Notes under the pieces: model-generated | The model's input: the letters and a program-made list of their open reading frames with translations, nothing else | What the model was told of the DNA's origin: nothing | Databases searched by the model: none | NCBI GenBank assembly: GCA_900073065.1 | Contig: FJOG01000005.1 | Coordinates: 1,169,420 to 1,233,419, forward strand | DNA from: Phialocephala subalpina | Lineage: Eukaryota; Ascomycota; Leotiomycetes; Helotiales; Mollisiaceae | Direction of reading: 5' to 3' | Length of the DNA: 64,000 bases | Program-made: the position numbers and the translations under genes | In this document: one piece after another, positions 12,060 to 24,200 of the stretch | Position numbering within the stretch: the stretch's first letter is position 1 | Layout: every line of letters begins with the position of its first letter

Positions 12060-13130
12060 TTACTTCCAAAAGAGTGGGACTCCGCCATCTGCCTCCTCGT
12101 CTTCACCGTCTGCGTACCGCTCCTCGTATGCCTTGTCTCGGTCGAGGATTGGGCTTCTGGGCGGAAGAGTCTCTGGTATGTTCTCTTCCGAGTCTGGTCT
12201 TTCTTCTTCTTTGTTCTTGGCCTTGAGAGCGCTCCCCTCGAGCTCCTCAACACCCTTCTCCTCCGAGACGGTTCCCTCGATGACGTTCTTCTCGTCCGAG
12301 ATGATTTTCTTTTCCATATCCACCACCACCGCCTCGTCACCCTTCCCCGTGGATACCTTCCTGTTGATAGTCGGGCTTCTGGGTGGAAGCGTCTCGGGCT
12401 CCTTCGCGACCTCCAGGTCTACACCTTTCCCCTTCGATGCCATCGGGGATTGCTCCGTGGTCTCCTCCACCATCTTCTTCCCCGCAAGCTTTTCCTCCAG
12501 GGCCTTCCTCAACGGTGCCGCCCTCGCTTCTTCCGCCGCTGCTTGTACCGCCAACTCAACTTTCGTCCTTTTGGCGGACCAGTTGAGGAAGACGCTCAAA
12601 GCCGTGGTATCTCCAGGAAAGCGGCGATGAGGGTAGAACTCGTCGCCTATATCATCCAATTAGTGATTGTTCAGTGGATTCCAGGAGGTTTTGGGAGCGG
12701 CGGGTTGGATGAAGATTGCCAGTGCTGCAGGTGGGGGCTTACCGAGCTTGAGCTTTCCCCAGATCGCCATCTCATAAGAAGCGATCCTCAAGTCCATTGT
12801 CATGAACTTGTGGTGCGAATACGTGACAATCTTTATGATGTACCGAATTTCTTTGTCTGATTCGGTGGCCACTTCTGCTTCGATATCGGCGACAATAGAC
12901 GCATCGTCACGAGATAGGCGGATGGCTTCTGCGTGGTTCTTGGCTTTGATAATGGGTTCCATTTGATCCCAGACGGAGGTGTATGGGACGAGTGCGGCAG
13001 CTGGAAGCTTGACAGACTCCACAGGGGTAAAGGCAGCGGCAATGGCCGCGGGATTTGTAGAGGTCGCGAGCTCCTTGGTGGCTGCGGAGCTGGCATTCGC
13101 GCCGTTGGTGGAACTGTTTGCGGTAGACAT
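12060..13130 (-). CDS. PYxSVW/FPG family protein, 324 aa (copy C)
   Basis: Exons 13130-12743 and 12646-12060 are joined by a 96-base intron in phase 1. The start is the ATG at 13128-13130. Residues 1-45 are Ala/Ser/Thr-rich. The helical domain begins KLPAAALVPYTSVWDQME and ends FMTMDLRIASYEMAIWGKL. After the intron comes YPHRRFPGDTTALSVFLNW. A long Lys/Glu linker contains the short repeat LPPRSPT/LPPRSPI twice (about 55 residues apart), a possible proline-directed phosphorylation or docking motif. The tail is RYADGEDEEADGGVPLFWK. The linker accounts for the extra length over copies A and B. The opposite strand is also open here but has no recognisable protein. Function unknown. Confidence 0.82.
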
Positions 13131-13500
13131 CTTCCTATTGTATTGGTTTTGTTGGAAGGGAAAAGTAGAAAGTACTTGTACTTGAGCGAGTGATGCGCAA
13201 AAGTGTTGAAGTCTTGACGGCAGTGAAAAAGGTTGATAATGGATCGAAGAAGGTGACAGTGGTAGGGGAAGATGACAGCAGAAGAAGGTGGGATTGAAGG
13301 TAGAAGCTTCTTGTGCTTGAGTGCAAGTTGCGCAGAGATGTTGAAGTGTTGTGCAACTCTGGAAGTGCAGAAACCTTGAAGTCTTGAAGATGGTTGATGG
13401 AAGATGGTCTGGGAAGAAGGAAGATCGAGCCAAGAAGTTCACAGGATGGGTTTTTTATACCTGTATAAAGTATGGCGCTATCAACTATTGTGTCTCTATA
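13131..13500 (-). promoter_or_regulatory. Leader and promoter region of copy C with internal duplication
   Basis: The stretch has two diverged copies of a segment with TGAGTG, a GCGCA and GTTGAAGT (about 13183 and 13318), some 135 bases apart. Similar words occur in the copy B leader near 11545-11610. The minus strand near 13450-13465 has TATA-like sequence. The copy C frame remains open through the leader to 13442 but has no ATG before 13130. Confidence 0.4.
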
Positions 13501-16500
13501 GCGCCGGAACCTAGCGGCCGAGAGCGGTAAAGGGGATAAAGAGTCGATAAGGAGGATACAGACGTCAACTTTGAGATGACAAGTGCGATTGGACTTCCAT
13601 CTCTGTATCTCTGGAGTGACGAAGCTTATAAATACAGCGAAGCGTTAGAAAAATACAGAGCTCCTATAGCACTACCAGAAATAGAGATCATGGTGGTCTG
13701 AAGCTTGAAGATATACATAAAGGAGGGTGCATTGGCAAAGCTTTATCCACGTAGTTTGGGACATCAATCATTAATGGATGAATACCAACCAGGTTTGCGA
13801 AACACCACAAGAAGATAAACTTCTTTTGACAAAAGATCTGGGAGTATTACCTGACTACTGCAATCAATACTAGATCATTGACAGGTCGTCTAGCACTCGC
13901 AAATCCAGGGGGGAAAGAGACCCACGTGACACACATCCAGCAAACTTCACCGTCAAAACTCTCCCGCTTAGAACCAATTGGACAAACAACACAACAAAAA
14001 AGAATACAAAGCAAGTGCAAAACTCCTCACCAACAAATATTAAATCCCAAACACAAGAAACATCGTGCGGTATCAAACAAAAATCAATCACATGATCCCC
14101 CTCTCTCCCCAAACAGGTCTCGGATAGATCCTAGATCCAAATCTAAGATCGCGATATCGACACGCAACAAAAACTCCTCTCCCATTACCAAAGTCATCTT
14201 CCCCCCTTCTCTCATCCTTCTTCGTTCGCCTTACAGTCTCATCTCGCAGATCAAAACAAAGGCTTTCGCGTTCCCTTCTGCAGTTTCAAGTTTCAGATCT
14301 CAGTTCAAACTTCAAAGCGAGAACAGCAGCTTTTGAAATGCCTTGGCGCTTGTTTTTGGTTTGTGGGGACCTGTTAGGCTTTACTTTCCCGCCGAGAAGG
14401 GCGGAGGAGAGAGAAAACGAATGATGGGATTCTGGAGCAGAGGTCATCCTGGGGATTATCACACTTGATCGTCCAGAAGTTCCCAGAACGCATGTTTTTC
14501 CTCGGTGGACTATGCGCCTCAACTTTTCCACAGGCCATGTCCGGCACTGGCATCGGAGAGAATCCTGCCTTTGTTTCGTGGTAGAGGATGTTGATTGATG
14601 AAGCATCGTACTCGATTGCACTCAGTCGTCTACAATGCAGATTCTTTGCTCAGTAGTCTAGGACTCTGCTTTGACGACAAAACACCAAAAATCTTGAGAA
14701 CGTATTGATTCATTGAATAATGGAAAAGCTACAACCACGTCAACCCATGAGCGCATCACGCTTGATCATCCAGAACACGACTCTCTTTTTGCTAGGTGGA
14801 CACGCACACCATCCATCGGGAACATCTTTCCTTCCTTCCACCACCGTCAATGCGCCGAAGAGAAACATAACATATCAAGTGACGGCAATGATGTGAAAGG
14901 AGGGTCCATGAGGGGATCAAACTAGATCGCCATCACGGTCCACCAGTCGCCTAGAATGCGAGCGAGAATGCGAGCGGTTCTTTGTTGGATGGTTTGAGAG
15001 TTTGCGCCAACACTTTGGTATCGGGACTTCTCTCCTTTCTTTTGTGGCGAGAAATCTTGAACGGGAATCGGAACAGACTGCTTGGGAAGATGCCAAAGCT
15101 CAAAATAGAAACCAAAGAGAAGGCATCCATGGGGGGGGGGAACACGCCCGATTGCTTGTGGCATTATTGGAAACATTTGACCTCTCTTTCACGCCGAGGT
15201 CTTTGAGAAGGCCATCACAACGGGAGAGAGGATATCCATGGGAGCATCACACCCGATCGCCCAGAACACGACTCTTTGCTGGGTGTCTATGCGCCGACAA
15301 TGCTACCATGCTCTAGGATCACGGCCATAGCAGGAGGCCCAGTAGAGTCGTATCGCCGCATGCCGTGCCCAAAAACCAGAAGCGATGGGGAAACGACGGA
15401 AGAATTCAAGCAAAGGTGATGGCGAAAGGAAGATGTCTTGCAGATTCTAAAACATAGCATGGGGCCGCTCCATGTGTTTTACTTGTCATGCCTTGTCGCC
15501 AGGTGCAGTAGTCAACTCAAAGTGCAGTAGCTTCGAAAGAAGTTCCTGGATTAAGGAAAGCGTCACTGCCGACAGCGCGGAGATGCACAGAGACGGAAGG
15601 TTCTTCTTTGTTCTGTTCTCCGCTTCAGACCCCATCTGGAAAGAGTCCAAAGCTACTCTACTCCGTGGAGGGATGCGTATGCTCAGACATCTGAAATGTA
15701 CTACTTGAGTCTAGTGCAAGTGGTGAGGTGAAGAGCTGTCATGTTTCATCTTTTAGCTTGGAAAGAAGTGACCTCAAAAAATGGAGAACGTGGAAGGCTA
15801 GAAGGTGTGGAGTCGTGGATTTGGAAGCAGAGCTTCTTTGAACGACGATTGATGTGTCTTGGATCCCAGCGCCTCGCCTTACAGACATTGCTGTATTGCT
15901 TGATGTTCTTGGTCTTGGTGTTGATGATGTGAGGTAAGGTGAGAATAGAGTCTTGGAGTTGAGGTGGAGATTACCTAAACGCTAGGGGCTAGAACTTCAG
16001 CGGCTGAGGTCTGAAGTCACGGTCTCTCGCATGCTGCACTCGTTCCCCGATCACGATTCTTGTGTTCCTCGTGGTCTCTTCGGAGGTCAAGCAGGTGAAG
16101 TTCTTTTTTCTATTTTGGTTCCTGAAGTGGTCGAAAATGCAGGCCAGGAGATCTGAGCGGTTGAGCTAGATCTGCGACCGTGGCTTTGTGGTTGAGGGAG
16201 CGAATGAGAGGGGAGGAGGCTATGTTTCACCGACGGCTTGTGTATCCCAGTCATGCATCTTCTTACCGAGGTGTGATGACAACCAATGGATGGGGTGCTG
16301 CTTGAAATAGGAAGAGAAGTTGATGTGGAGGAGTGGTGACTTGGAGAGCGACACGCTCGGATGAAATCTATTCCTTAGGTGAAGAGATCTTGGGGACCAG
16401 CAGATGGGAAGAGTTTATTTTGAAGTCATGCGCTGGGATGGGGTAAGCAAGGAAGGAAGGATGGATGGATGGGCGCTTCAAGTTGCAGACAGATGAATTA

Positions 16501-18700
16501 GCCGCGGGTACTGGTGTACCTTCTTCATGTACCGTGATTATTATTCTTGATGCTTTCCCAGCCTTCAAATGCACACCGCCACATCTTCACTGCTGAATGC
16601 TGACTGAGATCTTGGCTGGTTGGTTGAATGGAAACACAGAAGGGTAAAGTCGAGGCGGCCTTTGCAAAGGCAGAAGCGGGACGATCGAGCCAAAGCAAGC
16701 AGGTCCCATGTTGAAGATGCAAGGCCGGTGTACCTGTTTGATCTTCTTGCTTCTGAAACTTGAGGAGTGAAAAAGGTTCCGATGTGGGGTGGTAGCGATC
16801 ACGTTTTCTACCTTTCCTGAAATTCTGGGCTCGTGCCTGGGCCTTCCAAAAGAACGGGCCCCAGAAAAATAGGCTGACGGCCGTGGGAACAAAGTTTCGA
16901 GTGCGGTGCGGTGAGGTCACGATTCTGTTCTGGCTTCTTTGGGAAGGAAGTCATGTCATGATGAGTGATGGCACGGGAGACGCATGACAGTGAACTGGAG
17001 CGGGCCATGCAAATCCTTCTTTGTGCGCCATGAACATCGCATCGAAGACCCTGCCAGCGCATTCAGCCAACCTCCCCCCGATGCGGGCAGAAATGGAGGT
17101 GTTGATGTCAGACATGACTAAAGTGGCCATTTCTTTATCCCTTCATGCTGGTAGGTAAGACGGGTCTTTAGATTTCAGATTTTGTAATCATCTGAATCGC
17201 TGGTCTGAAAGTTTATGTGATGGGGAGTGACGGTTTCTGCTCTCTTTTTCTCGGAAAGAGAGGCTTCAAGTTCAGCGGCCGTTTTCTCCGCAGTTGAACC
17301 CAAATCAATTAATTATGCTAATTGGCCATTCCACGGCGACTCATGAGAACAGCACACGTCGTTATGCAGGTCCATAAACATGCTCGTCACAATCCCCAAA
17401 TTCATGCACGCATAACTCAGGGTCCCATCACTCGCTGAGTTGTGTTGAAAGATCTGTGGCTTTTCATGGTTGTAAGGAAGACGCGCATCTCGTGTTGAGG
17501 CACCAGGAGGGCTTCTGGGTTGTGGTTGGGTGGATGACCTGATGCATGAGACTAACATCTGAAGCAAGCCGAGCGAATTTTCAGGATCGTTTCAGAAGGT
17601 CGACCCTGGACTTCAACGGGTGGACACAGCAGCAAACGGACTCAACGACAACGGTACAGCGCTCATCGCGGGAGGAAGCTCTTGTTTTGGCAGGCAAGTT
17701 GGAATGTTATCCTATCAGATTCTTGAATTCTTCGACCAGTTTCCCGGTCCCCGGGCACAGATGCAAGACTTGAGATTTGGCCCTCCCCGAGCAAAATGCA
17801 GAGGAGAAAATTAGGTTAGGAATCGTCAGCCGAGGGTGCAATTGATAACAGCATCTTCCTGGTGCTTAATGGTCAGATCGCCCCGCCATTGACGGTTCTC
17901 GAAGGCCTTCCTGCATTGATCTCTTGTGAGTTTCTAGGACTAGGCTTGTCGTCGCCTCTTCTTGACGGCATTTGACTGGGTGCATCCTCATACGATTGAA
18001 GAACGGTTGAGGATCTTATGAGGATCTTGTTCGTCAGGGGGTTCTGAACAGGCGATAGAAGTCTGAATTATGCCTTGATATCACCGATGATAAGCTTGGA
18101 CGGTGGAGGAGGAAGTGGAGGAGGCAATTATCCCCTTCAATACGGTGAAATGGTCATCCATCAGTCAGTGATGGTCCTTCCTCCGCCCAATCCGGACTCG
18201 GAGACCTTCTCGAAAGAGGCGATGGAGAGTCCGTGAGTCGGATACGATTGCGCAAGGGTAGTATTGAAATCTCATCGTTCAAGTAAAGCACAGAGGTTCT
18301 TACGAGATGGATATGAAATGGCTAACGGTGTGCGGTACCGAAAGGGAAGAAATTGTGGCCGTGGGATGGCAGGGCAGCCGAGATTTGATGGCGTTGACGG
18401 GAATGGGTTTTACGGGCTGACGGGTTTATGAATGAGAGACATTTTATTGCCAGCGAAGCATGAGAAGGGAGAAGTGCGAGGTTGTGCAAGGTGGTGCAGT
18501 CGGTCAAAGGAGAAGGAGCCATCACATGGAGCTTCAAGGCATCTGATTCCGATTTATCAATAGTGTGGCGAGTGCAACCAAAGGGATACACGACGGTCCG
18601 ATATGATGTTCCTTCTTGGTGACAGATTCTGTACCGCGGCATACAAGACCTCTCATCTGGCATCAGATTCATTCATCCAAATCATCCACGACCTCCTGTT
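13501..18700. other. Gene-poor interval of about 5.2 kb
   Basis: No frame here shows a domain, plausible splicing or conserved start. The stretch contains short diverged repeats at 14.4-15.3 kb, listed separately, and a run of G at 15132-15141. It could hold long non-coding transcripts or upstream control regions of the STE12 gene, but nothing in the sequence shows either. Confidence 0.5.
14440..15310 (+). repeat. Diverged intergenic repeat with ATCACRC-YGATCRYCCAGAA motif
   Basis: Related stretches start near 14455, 14755 and 15243. Each has ATCACRC, then a TGATC/CGATC, a CCAGAA, then a CTCTTT/TTTTCC stretch and GGTGGAC/GGTGTC before an ATGCGCC-like end. Two further partial matches beginning ATCCATGGG lie at about 15125 and 15230. 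Function unknown. Confidence 0.45.
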
Positions 18701-20881
18701 TCTCGCCCCTGATATGGTGTTCTGGTTCGTGATATTGTGCATAAACTTATCATCGGCGATATCCAGTCAGTAGTCGGTGGCTTGCTCAGGCACAGCACAA
18801 TAATTATTCCACCACCAGTCGATCGGCTTCTGGCACCGACACACGGCATCCATACGACCTCCTCTCTCGTCGCCGAGAACCAGTCGCAAAGACTTATTAC
18901 GATTGCATCAATCACTCGCACTTCATCAATCGATCTCGTCCCCGTCCCCGTCCCCATCCTCATCCTCATCCACTCAACTCATCTATTTCTCCCCTCCGCA
19001 ACTCTGCTCTGTCGCCAAGAGCCGTGATTCGATTCTTACTTCTACTTTGACGTCCTCGCTGCCCTCTGACCCCTGCTGGTGTGCTGCACCTGTCACTCTT
19101 CTGTTCGTGTTTGAGGAATTTCTAAATCAGTCTAAAGCTCAATCTTTCCAACTTGGGCGCGTGTTTCATTCGGGCTGCGGGTGTTGATTGGGTGTGCGCC
19201 TGCTGAATCCTGCTAGGAACCCCACCAGTCAGTCGAGCCGGCAGAGGAAGAGACAGGGGTGTACTTCCGCGAAAATCCAAGACACAGACAGGCACAGGGA
19301 AGAGACACAAGAGAGAACCAAGAAAGGGATCATCGATGAGATTCAACGTCTGGCTGGCCATCTAAGCTACCTAGTACTGACTGACTGACCGACTAGATCT
19401 ACTGCTACTGTACTGCTTGCGAGATATACGCTGCTGACGGGCCGTGGTCTAGACCAAAGGATTATCGCTGAGGTCTGCTCTGTTCTGGTCTCGCTCTTGT
19501 TCTCTCACTGCTCGACAAGTCTTCTCTCCATCCTGGTCACCCGCTCCTTGTCTTGCTTACCACTTGACCAACCAGCGAATCCACTGCGACCAGAATCAGA
19601 AAAGAATCGTATCCACCACCAGCAGGAACCTGCAGTGCCTTTAACCTCAAAGACCACCGCACCGAACCGAAGGGAAGAGTCCGGAGCTGCTTCCTCAGTC
19701 GCAACATCTCCCCTTTCTCTTGGTTCTTCTCTTCCCTCACCCACCACGGCCCCGTCAACTGCCTCCGTCCGCATCCTCGCCTGCTGGACCCTCGTCCTCG
19801 CCCCTGCGTACTGCCATCGCTCACTCAGGCGAGATTCAACCGTCCGTGGCATCCCATCCCTCGAGGTGCCTCCTAGTGCTCCGACGGCCATTACCCCCTA
19901 AAAGCGTCTAGTGCCAACCTCCTCCTCGCACAGGGCCAGTCTCCCTCCCAGTCGCGCGACCCAGTTGCCAATCTGCGAGTCTGCTCTATCCTGGCTCCGA
20001 GCAAGGACACCTGGTAAACGACTCCCCCTCGCACGCTGAAAGGCCTTCCTTGCTCGCTGGCTCCGCCGACCCTGGACCGCCCACTGACACTGACCACGGC
20101 CTGCACAGGCACCGCCCAAAAGCAAAGCCAGTCCACCCAACCCAACCTGACCACTTAACCCACCACCATTCAACCCATCCCTACCACGCTCCCACCGCAC
20201 CTCCCGCGCGCCAGACCCTCCTCCTACCGCCTCCTAAGAGAAACCCCATCCCTCATAATCTCCCTGTTCCGCTTTCCAAAACGCTTCTCACACCTTCGCC
20301 TTTACGCTCTCTTTCTTGTCGCAGGTCCGTACCTCGAAAGCTTCACCTTCCTCGACCCCGAAGCATACATCCCCGACACCGATCACGGGTACTCTTTCCT
20401 CGACAATCAATCAGCCTGTACCGGTCGCTGCTAGAACGCGCGTTGTGCGGCTTTTCGATCGTTGATCGAGCTCTGAATTCGGGTGCTTCTTTTTTCTAAT
20501 AATTACCACCGTCGAGCCGGTTTTTTCTCCCTCCGAGTCGAGTTCTTGCTGGCCTCGAAACTCCTCGAACAACAACCGTTCCATCTGCTGCATTTCTGAT
20601 CGGAGCAGGCTCCTTCAAACTACCGTACACAACAAGAAGAGTGTCCATCCTTACGACACCTCACGTACCGTACGACACTCGCTTCATCGTCCCTTTTCAT
20701 CGAGCTCCAAAGCCACTACTGCTTCATCGACGTCGCTGATTCGGACATCCCAACAATCGACGATACCGACCTCGACACGACTGACACGTTCAGCCCTACC
20801 ATATTGGCGGCGTTTCAATATACTCTGAACGTGCTTGCCATCTTATCAACACTTTGGGCGGATTGTTTCGACTCCAATTGA
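18701..20881 (+). promoter_or_regulatory. Pyrimidine-rich upstream and leader region of the STE12 gene
   Basis: The + strand becomes rich in CT and CA tracts from about 18900 up to the STE12 start. This is usual for promoters and long leaders of regulatory genes in filamentous fungi. Simple repeats of GTCCCC and ATCCTC lie at 18938-18972. Several short upstream frames exist. I cannot fix the transcription start or any leader intron from sequence alone. Confidence 0.4.
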
Positions 20882-23248
20882 ATGGCGCATATGATGTATT
20901 CGCAGCATCATGCGACGATGGCTCCTCCGCAGAAACCAGAGACCTTCATGTTGAGCAGTGAAGCACAACAAAGTCTCCCACAAGATGCTCAAGTTGCTCT
21001 GCAACAAGTTGACAATTGTACGATAAGATCTCAAACCCAGCTGTCGATCAAAACAATCTGCTAACAAAGGATCAGTAAAATATTTTTTAATATCTGCTCC
21101 TGTTGACTGGACACCGGATCAGTACATCCGACGATTTCTTCTTCCCACCGGCGAATATGTTTCTTGTGTATTATGGTATGTGGTTCATTATAGTTGGGTT
21201 GGACATTGAATTGACCGTGACAGGAATAATCTCTTTCACATCTCCGGCACCGACATTGTACGATGCCTTTCTTTCCGATTTCAAGCGTTTGGACGACCAG
21301 TCAAGAACTCGAAGAAGTTCGAGGAAGGTATCTTCTCGGATCTGCGAAATCTGAAGTCTGGCACCGATGCGTCTCTCGAAGAGCCAAAGAGCGGTTTCCT
21401 GGATTTCCTGTACAAGAACAACTGCATCCGAACACAAAAGAAGCAGAAGGTATTCTACTGGTACAGCGTACCACACGACAGACTCTTCCTCGATGCTCTC
21501 GAGAGGGACCTGAAGAGGGAGAAGATGGGACAAGAAGCCACCACTGTTGCAGTCAATGAGCCAGCTCTCTCCTTCGAATTCGACTCCTCGCAATCACTCT
21601 TCGAACAACTCACCAAGGCACAACAAGCCAACTCTTCATCCTTCTCCGCACAACAGCCTTCATACTCCCAATCACAATCACAATCCACATCCCCAGTGAT
21701 GCGAGCAATCGACTCGATGCCACCACCACAAATGATGCCCCAAGCGATGGCGATGCCTGAAGAGATGAACCCGATGGCTGCGTACCAACAAATGGCAATG
21801 GGACCATCAGTGGCACAGCAGATGGTCAAGAGAGAAGCAGATTTCGGCCGTGTTCAATACAACCAGAACGGTGTCCCAATCTCGCAAGCACACCAGCGTC
21901 ATGCTTCCATGCCTGCATACGGTCTGGAGTACTCACCCGCCCCTTCGTTTGTTTCATCACACTACGAAGACTACAGCAATCGTGGTATCTCTTTCGAGCC
22001 TATCACTCCACCTCAACAAGCTCTCGGAATGGGTGCTGAGCCTGCGTACATTGCAAACGAGGAGACTGGCCTCTACACCGCAATCCCAGATCATCTTGGA
22101 AGTGTCAATGGACTTCACGGGATCATGCAACTCCCACCATCAAACTTGACTGGTCCACAATTCTCTCATGCCACCCGAGGATACGGCGCGAATAACGTCT
22201 ACTCGGTCATTGAGGGTTCGCCGACCTACAAGCAGAGACGGCGCCGTTCATCGATTCCTCCCGGAGTTGCCGCAATGGTTGCTGCTACCGCTGCTGGACA
22301 AGCTCAAGCACACCCAGCTCACCGACCGTCAGATCTGAGACGATCTGTATCGACCTCGGTAGGCCCTGTTGCTGAGGGTGATGAGTCTGGAAACAACTCA
22401 CCACCCGGACTTGCATACAGCAACGGTATGCACCAACTCGCTCAACAGCACAAGGATCTCATCGACATGTCAAGACACGGAACTCCCCTCTCCACCGTCG
22501 AAGACAGTCCCGCCATGAACCCAATGGCACTCCAACACAACGACTACAGCCAACTCTCCAATGAAGAGCTCTCAGGTGACGGTTCAATCCATGACTCTCC
22601 CCAAAGAAGACACATGCAAGGTCCCAATGGTGTAATCCGAAGAGCACGCAGTGCCACCATGATGGAACTTGGCCCCTACCCCCAAAAGTCACATTCATGC
22701 CCCATTCCCACCTGCGGTCGTCTCTTCAAGCGTTTAGAGCATCTCAAAAGGTATGGTTTACTATTTTCATTACTTCATCAACCGGCTACAGGCCGCTGAC
22801 ACCCCCATCTCTATAGACACGTGAGAACACATACCCAAGAAAGACCCTACATCTGCCCCCACTGTAACAAGGCATTCTCCCGATCAGACAACCTAGCACA
22901 GTACGTCCCTACACATCACTGCACTACACAAATCACATCACTATAAATATGCAAGTATCACCGGACTAACGTAGAAACAGACATCGTCGTACTCATGACA
23001 GATCCGATGGCTCCGAGGGTCCATACGGCAGCTACAGCGGCGAAGAAGAAGACTACGAAGGCGAAGACCAACTCGGCTCCCTCGAAGAAGCGTCTCCCAA
23101 CTCAGAGAACGGATATCTCCCAACCTCGATGGCGCAACAATTCGGTGGTATGAATAGCATGGGCATGTCGATGTCCATGTCGAATTCTGGAATGGCGGCT
23201 CCGAGTCAATTGATCTCGCATCAGCAGTTGATGCAGCAACCTATATAA
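20882..23248 (+). CDS. ste12: STE12-type transcription factor
   Basis: Five exons (20882-21017, 21076-21175, 21224-22750, 22817-22900, 22981-23248) give 704 residues. The start is the ATG at 20882. The STE homeodomain-like DNA-binding domain covers about residues 43-165, with [15 protein letters not shown], then [18 protein letters not shown], then [18 protein letters not shown]. The middle is Gln/Ser/Pro-rich. Two C2H2 zinc fingers follow at about 571-593 ([19 protein letters not shown]) and 599-619 ([21 protein letters not shown]), the arrangement of filamentous-fungal Ste12 and absent from budding-yeast Ste12. In fungi this protein acts in the nucleus downstream of the mating/invasive-growth MAP kinase and controls mating, hyphal fusion and, in pathogens, host penetration. 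Length is normal. The intron inside finger 1 and another inside finger 2 leave room for alternative splice forms. Confidence 0.97.
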
Positions 23249-24200
23249 CATCATTGTGTGGGTTGTAGGAGTTCTTCTGTCTTCGCTTCGTAGGTGATTC
23301 GATCCGGTGGTTCGATAGGTCGGCGTTGGCGTTCGTTGCTAAAGCTAGACTTGGGATTGTGGATTCGAAAACCCTTCTTCTTTCTTGTACGAACTTTATT
23401 GCATAGCCTTGCGCTGTTTTTTTGTTGCTGTCTTGTTACCACATCTTGATCTCAATTCGAGATTCATTTGTGTTGCTTGCACATTCTTGTTCGATTGCTG
23501 ACTTGGGGATCTGATCTGATGGGTTTGTTGGTGTCGGGTTTCTTCATGAGGTTATGAGTGGATGGCTTGCCTTGCCATGGTTTCGGCTTGGGATTCTTTT
23601 TCTTGCGTGCGCGCGTTGGTTTTAGGGCTGAACGACGGTCGGGGTGGGAAGGGGGCTTCTTGTGTGTTATGGATTCGATGTTCGGGTGTATGTCGCTGTC
23701 TGTTGTCTGAGAAAAGAGATGTGTGAAAAGGGTGGAAGAGGGATTGCACGAACGAAAGGAACTTTACATTACCGAACTACACTACCTACCTTATTTGTTT
23801 GTTGTTTTTTGTCTGGTCTGTTATGTGAGAAAATAGGAGGGTGGAGGATGTTTGCATATGGTACCAGTCGACGTGCTCCCCGCCGCGAGGTGGGTTGAGC
23901 ATGTTTGCTTGGGCTTTGAAGATAGGAGGAAAAGACATGTGTATAAATAAAACTAGGCGGATTTTCTTGTTGCTAAGCTTTGCATGGATGAACTGGAGGA
24001 GGAAAGAAATGATCAGATCGCCTGGTGTTGGGATCAGATGGCATGGAACAGATGAGAATATAGACTGCATTATACCCAATACTTCGCTTCTACACTTCGT
24101 CGCCGTGATTCGAACCCAGGAAATGATAAGAGAGGTGAATGTACTGCAAGTGCGTTAAAACAGAAAGGAACGAAGCCAGCGGAGGCAACACGATCGTGTT
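23249..24200. other. 3' flank of STE12 with no gene seen
   Basis: The region following the stop is T-rich on the + strand, consistent with a 3' untranslated region. No further coding frame is supported. A tRNA-like B-box at 24107-24117 was considered and rejected. Confidence 0.5.

Noticed and set aside
12006..12860. 284- and 165-codon + strand frames
   Set aside because: Both overlap copy C on the opposite strand. The copy C model has splice sites, homologs and a conserved tail; these frames have none of these.
19505..20200. Overlapping 100-150 codon frames on both strands
   Set aside because: They lie in a CT/CA-rich leader where stops are rare by composition. No domains or splice structure.
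24100..24180. tRNA gene on the minus strand (GGGTTCGAATC at 24107-24117)
   Set aside because: The T-arm has a mismatch, no fitting acceptor stem or anticodon arm lies at the right distance, and no oligo-T terminator follows.
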